Positions 60,422 to 64,000 of a stretch of DNA of 64,000 nt are shown one piece after another. The position numbers and the translations under genes are program-made. Under the pieces are notes generated by a model, which was not told the origin of the DNA, searched no databases, and saw only the letters and a list, made by a program, of their open reading frames with translations. How positions within the stretch are numbered: the stretch's first letter is position 1; the number at the start of each line of letters is the position of its first letter. Source of the DNA: Pedobacter cryoconitis (lineage in GTDB: Bacteria > Bacteroidota > Bacteroidia > Sphingobacteriales > Sphingobacteriaceae); the NCBI RefSeq assembly GCF_014200595.1, contig NZ_JACHCG010000002.1, positions 434,001 to 498,000 on the forward strand. Reading direction: 5' to 3'.

Positions 60422-60886
60422 TTATAAAGGTAATCCGATTTCGGCTTTTGACTGCGAGATCACTAACGAACTATGTACATTACCAACCCGTTCAAGCGGA
60501 GCAATCTTTTGACGAAGGAAAGCATTGTAAGCATGCATGTCAGGAATGATAATCTTTAACATGAAATCATACTTTCCCGTAATATGGTAACATTCCAGAA
60601 CTTCAGGATAAGAAATCACGGTTTTCTGGAAGGATTCCAAAGCATCTTCACTATGACTGGTGAGTGCAATCTGTGGGAAAGCAACCAGGGAGGTTGTGAT
60701 TTTTTCCCTGTCCAGTATGGCTACATATTTTTTAATATAACCCATTTCTTCCAGTCTTTTTCTCCGGTCAAAAATCGGAGAAATTGTTCTGTTCAGCTGA
60801 TGTGCAAGTTCTTTATTGGTTAATCTTCCATTCTCCTGCAGAAGATTTAATATTCCCAAATCAGTAGGATCTAAATGCGAATTCAT
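60422..60886 (-). CDS. Lrp/AsnC-family transcriptional regulator
   Basis: A 154-residue regulator. N-terminal HTH (LDPTDLGILNLLQENGRLTN, KELAHQLNRTISPIFDRRKR, then LEEMGYIKKYVAILD) and C-terminal RAM/ligand-binding domain (VISYPEVLECYHITGKYDFM, then MHAYNAFLRQKIAPLERVGN). In the recognition helix the usual LSxxxVxxRxxRL reads ISPIFDRRKRL. Lrp proteins sense amino acids and bind DNA as octamers. The target genes are not obvious; a 220-bp gap upstream separates it from the SusD gene. Confidence 0.92.
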   Translation of the reverse strand: MNSHLDPTDLGILNLLQENGRLTNKELAHQLNRTISPIFDRRKRLEEMGYIKKYVAILDREKITTSLVAFPQIALTSHSEDALESFQKTVISYPEVLECYHITGKYDFMLKIIIPDMHAYNAFLRQKIAPLERVGNVHSSLVISQSKAEIGLPL

Positions 60887-61106
60887 AAATAGAATTATTG
60901 GCTTAGTGTAAAGTTATTTGCAGGTAGATGATGATTCAAATATAGGGTATTTCATAATTGAGTTAGACCTAACTCATGTAAAAAAATAGCCCCATTAGGG
61001 GGATAGTGTAAAAATCAGTTTATAATTATTTGATGATAAAACGATTTTATAATAACGCATGACACAGATATCAGTAGGGTCATGCGCTACTATAAAATTT
61101 AATTAA

Positions 61107-62687
61107 TTATGGCTGGTTCCACCAAAGAGGTGTTAATAACCGTGTCTTTTCAGAGTTATCACCCACATTTTTCGGATTTCTTGTTGCTTCATTTGTCTCA
61201 TAAACCATCCCCTGGATCCATGGGTCAGCATCGTTTGAGGAGAAAATGGTTGTATTGATATTCAGTGGTTTTTTCAGCCCTGGGCCATAAATATCTTTGC
61301 TATAATCCATTCGCCGCATATCTACCCAGGTTTCATTATTTAAACATTGCGTAATATATTTCTGACGGAAAATGTGACTTAATCCCTGTGTCAGGTTGGA
61401 GAAATGTAAAGCAATGCCGTCACCAAGCTGCGCTGTCCAATACGCATTAATATCCGGCGCACTCACCTCCAGCTTTCTCATGTTAGCCTTTACACCAAGC
61501 TCATAATCTGTTAGAGCACCAGCTATATTGCCAGAACGTAATTTGGCTTCAGCTTCGATTAACTTCACTTCAGAATAAGTAATAAAAGGGAATGGAGAGG
61601 TAGTATTCGTATAATATCCACTCTTACTAAATGGGCCATAATCCGCAACCGCAGTTTTGGTCGCATCACCATTTGATCCATCGGCCAGTATACCCTGTCC
61701 ACCAGCAAGAGCGCCGCCGGATCTTAATCCTCTGTACTTTCCATCAGATGCTGCGGGAAGCATAATCTTTTTGATGCGTGGATCCTGGTAAATATTGTTG
61801 GTTACCGGAAAGCTGGTTAACATATTGACAAAAAACTGGCTCCACGTAAAGTATCTTGGATCTGTAGTACTCGTAAAACCACCCCAGCTTGACCACGGGC
61901 TCTCGTCAGTTTGTAATGCACCTGCGATATAGTCAAACTGCGCATCCATACCATCTGCATTGAAAGCATTTTCGCAAGCCTCTATCACTTTTGCCGGATT
62001 ATAAAGCGCTGTCTTTTTTGTTAAATGATTCAGGTAACGTGCTTTCAGTGCATAGGCAAAACGTTTCCATTTACTCACGTCACCCTGATAGAGGATATCT
62101 CCGTTTTTGGAATTCAGCGCAGCAGTTTTATTGGTGCCATCAAAAGCAACGATTGCTTCGTCCAGTAAGGTCTGAATCCGTTGATAAGCAGTTTGCTGAT
62201 CATCAAATGAAGGAACAAGATTGATCCCCGAAACCCCATTGTAAAAATCATTCACCACAATTGAACCATATTGATCTGTCAGCATGCCGAGATTTAAGGC
62301 CAGTAATGTTTTACCTGCGCCTGTGAAATGCGGGTTCCCCTCAGTCTCCCCCAAATTGATGAGATCGACACAGTTTGGCATCGTATACACATACGCATTT
62401 TGCCAGAAAAAATAGGAAGCCGTATAACGCCACTGCTCTGCATTTCTGTTGGTGCCGGTATTTAATTGTGTGGTTCCATATTGTACTAACCCGGCAATTT
62501 CCCTGGAACCACGCCACATTGAAGCGCCATTGGTAGTGGTAATTGCACCGACCAAACGGTTTGCAGCAGAGACAGCAGTTGGATTGTTCGGATCGGTATT
62601 TACATCCAGATACTTTTTACAGGAGGTCGCCATTGTTAAAGCAGCAAGGCTTAAAATAGAAATAACTTTTATATGTAATGCTTTCAT
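61107..62687 (-). CDS. SusD/RagB-like surface lipoprotein (SusD-like_2 type)
   Basis: A 526-residue lipoprotein with lipobox at MATSC (Cys23). After it comes KKYLDVNTDPNNPTAVS, the start of the SusD-like_2 group, then TPR-like helices (DQQTAYQRIQTLLDEAIVAF, KWKRFAYALKARYLNHLTKK) and the conserved late segment FPFITYSEVKLIEAEAKLRS. SusD proteins cap the SusC barrel and capture a glycan or peptide at the cell surface. It lies 11 bp after the SusC gene. The substrate cannot be assigned. Confidence 0.92.
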   Translation of the reverse strand: MKALHIKVISILSLAALTMATSCKKYLDVNTDPNNPTAVSAANRLVGAITTTNGASMWRGSREIAGLVQYGTTQLNTGTNRNAEQWRYTASYFFWQNAYVYTMPNCVDLINLGETEGNPHFTGAGKTLLALNLGMLTDQYGSIVVNDFYNGVSGINLVPSFDDQQTAYQRIQTLLDEAIVAFDGTNKTAALNSKNGDILYQGDVSKWKRFAYALKARYLNHLTKKTALYNPAKVIEACENAFNADGMDAQFDYIAGALQTDESPWSSWGGFTSTTDPRYFTWSQFFVNMLTSFPVTNNIYQDPRIKKIMLPAASDGKYRGLRSGGALAGGQGILADGSNGDATKTAVADYGPFSKSGYYTNTTSPFPFITYSEVKLIEAEAKLRSGNIAGALTDYELGVKANMRKLEVSAPDINAYWTAQLGDGIALHFSNLTQGLSHIFRQKYITQCLNNETWVDMRRMDYSKDIYGPGLKKPLNINTTIFSSNDADPWIQGMVYETNEATRNPKNVGDNSEKTRLLTPLWWNQP

Positions 62688-62698
62688 GATTGATAATA

Positions 62699-64000
62699 TT
62701 AAAATGATAATCTCAAACCCAAATCAAATCCCCTTGTTGCCGGGATACCCAGATTGTCAAATCCAAAAGAACCTGAACCATTCACTCCGGCTCCGCTGCC
62801 TGAAACTTCGGGATCTACACCAGAATAGTTAGTGATCAGGATCAGGTTACGGCCAGTTAATGAAACCTGTAAATTGGATAACCCAATTCCCTTAATCCTT
62901 GCTTTTGGGAAACTATAACTTACTGTAGCATAGCGCAGGCGATACCAACTGCCATCCTCCACAAAATCATATCCTTGTTTAGCATATAATGTTTGATAAT
63001 AATTCTGATCAAGATTGATACTTTTTGTATTCACTAACCCTGTAGACTCTATGATTCCATCAAAAACCCTGGTTGTTCTGTCCAGCGTTTTTTTGCTGGT
63101 GCCTGAATAAACCATGGCATTCTCTGTATTATTGAAAATATCGCCACCCCGTCTGATATCGATCATAAAGGATAAAGACAAATTTTTGTAAGTGAAAGTA
63201 TTCGTAATTCCAGCTGTGAAATCTGGATTTCTATCACCAATTATGCTCAGCGCAGGTGCTACCTGTGGAGCTCCGTTATTATCTAACAGCAATTTTCCGT
63301 CACTATTGGTTTTCCATGTCGTTCCATTGATACCGAATAAAGAGCCATTCAGAAATGCAGCTGCCTGTGCCACGTTTGTGCCACCGGCAGCTACCCATGC
63401 ATCTGATAATTCTATTCTGTCTAATTCTCCAGGTAATGATTTTACTGTCGATTTATTCTTTGCAAAGTTGAGATCTACAGACCATTTGAAATTTTGACTA
63501 ACAACAGGCTGGATATTTAATATCGCTTCTACACCTCTGCTATTGATAGAACCACCATTCAGGTAAGCCAGGAAAGCACCAGATGAAGGCGTTGTCCGTG
63601 TACCAAGAATCTGATTATCCGAAGTAGAATTATAATAAGTTACATCCAACCCTATGCGGCTTTTGAAAAACCGGATATCTCCTCCAAGCTCAAAAGAATT
63701 GGTGAATTCAGGCTGAAGCAGCGGATTTCCATAATAACCACCTGAATTTATAATGAAGCCCCTTGGATTAATCGTAGAACTATTAGTTGTTGTACCTAAT
63801 GTGGTTGCCAGTACATACGGAGGTGCATCCTTACCAACCCTTGCCCACGACGCTCTGAACTTTCCGAATGAAAATATCCGGTCATCAGACTTAAGTCCCA
63901 TTTCCTTTAACACTTCAGAGAATAGGATAGAAGTACTTATCGCAGGATAAAAGAACGAACGCGCATCTTTCCTGACCGTAGATGACCAATCATTACGGCC
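62699..64000 (-). CDS. SusC/RagA-family TonB-linked outer-membrane protein, C-terminal part
   Basis: The frame is open to the right edge, so this is the last ~433 residues of a SusC-type transporter of roughly 1000 residues. Visible in order: GRNDWSSTVRKDARSFFYPA, IFSFGKFRASWARVGKDAPP, FTNSFELGGDIRFFKSRIGL, AYLNGGSINSRGVEAILNIQ, IIGDRNPDFTAGITNTFTYK, RYATVSYSFPKARIKGIGLS and the final NLILITNYSGVDPEVSG. All are typical of the C-terminal half of SusC. It imports its substrate with TonB energy, with the SusD protein encoded 11 bp downstream as a lid. Confidence 0.93.
   Translation of the reverse strand, partial: GRNDWSSTVRKDARSFFYPAISTSILFSEVLKEMGLKSDDRIFSFGKFRASWARVGKDAPPYVLATTLGTTTNSSTINPRGFIINSGGYYGNPLLQPEFTNSFELGGDIRFFKSRIGLDVTYYNSTSDNQILGTRTTPSSGAFLAYLNGGSINSRGVEAILNIQPVVSQNFKWSVDLNFAKNKSTVKSLPGELDRIELSDAWVAAGGTNVAQAAAFLNGSLFGINGTTWKTNSDGKLLLDNNGAPQVAPALSIIGDRNPDFTAGITNTFTYKNLSLSFMIDIRRGGDIFNNTENAMVYSGTSKKTLDRTTRVFDGIIESTGLVNTKSINLDQNYYQTLYAKQGYDFVEDGSWYRLRYATVSYSFPKARIKGIGLSNLQVSLTGRNLILITNYSGVDPEVSGSGAGVNGSGSFGFDNLGIPATRGFDLGLRLSF

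Overview
The window looks like chromosomal DNA from a Bacteroidota bacterium of the family Sphingobacteriaceae, most likely Pedobacter or a close relative. This is inferred from the gene families seen: SusC/SusD pair, GLPGLI protein next to a TonB-type outer-membrane barrel, Bacteroidota-type ECF sigma factor, type 3 prolyl-tRNA synthetase, POT peptide transporters, TIGR02757 protein. AT-rich DNA and TAnnTTTG promoter boxes agree. No database search was possible; family calls rest on recognisable motifs.

Positions 1-39.2 kb are chromosomal backbone. In order: the 3' part of a UbiD-family decarboxylase; a FadL-like outer-membrane protein and a Gly/Tyr-rich lipoprotein; proS and a cystathionine gamma-synthase-type enzyme; two small conserved proteins; a dolichol-phosphate-mannose-synthase-like glycosyltransferase; two tandem POT peptide transporters; a thiolase with a coupled secreted protein; a GLPGLI/outer-membrane barrel pair divergent from an ECF sigma factor that has no FecR partner; a TolC-RND-adaptor efflux operon; several secreted or membrane proteins of unknown role; an OsmC-M28 peptidase-M1 peptidase cluster; an oxidoreductase; an unknown protein; and an OafA-like acyltransferase. 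The 1 kb after that holds helically phased short repeats and a terminator.

Positions 39,252-56,120 form an integrative, mobilizable element of about 16.85 kb inserted in the 3' end of tRNA-Pro(UGG). A 16-bp direct repeat marks both ends. A tyrosine integrase sits beside the intact tRNA, and TAGGGCAC motifs near both ends look like integrase arm sites. The element has an excisionase-like HTH gene, a palindrome-rich oriT candidate and MobC/MobA genes, but no conjugation machinery, so it probably needs helper functions. Its cargo is: (i) a three-gene operon encoding a DUF262 protein with an HsdS-like N-terminus, a DUF3696 AAA ATPase and an unknown protein with a possible colicin-E3-like tail, which looks like an uncharacterised anti-phage system; (ii) a structured intergenic region followed by a five-gene HEPN module; (iii) two TssD/Hcp-like genes followed by a probable pore-forming effector and two paralogous membrane proteins, read as a travelling type VI secretion effector-immunity cassette; (iv) a secreted surface protein.

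Positions 56.1-64 kb return to backbone: tRNA-Pro, a GntR/LacI-type regulator, a 43-residue lipoprotein, a TonB-dependent receptor, an Lrp/AsnC regulator, and a SusD gene with the 3' part of its SusC partner, which runs off the right edge.
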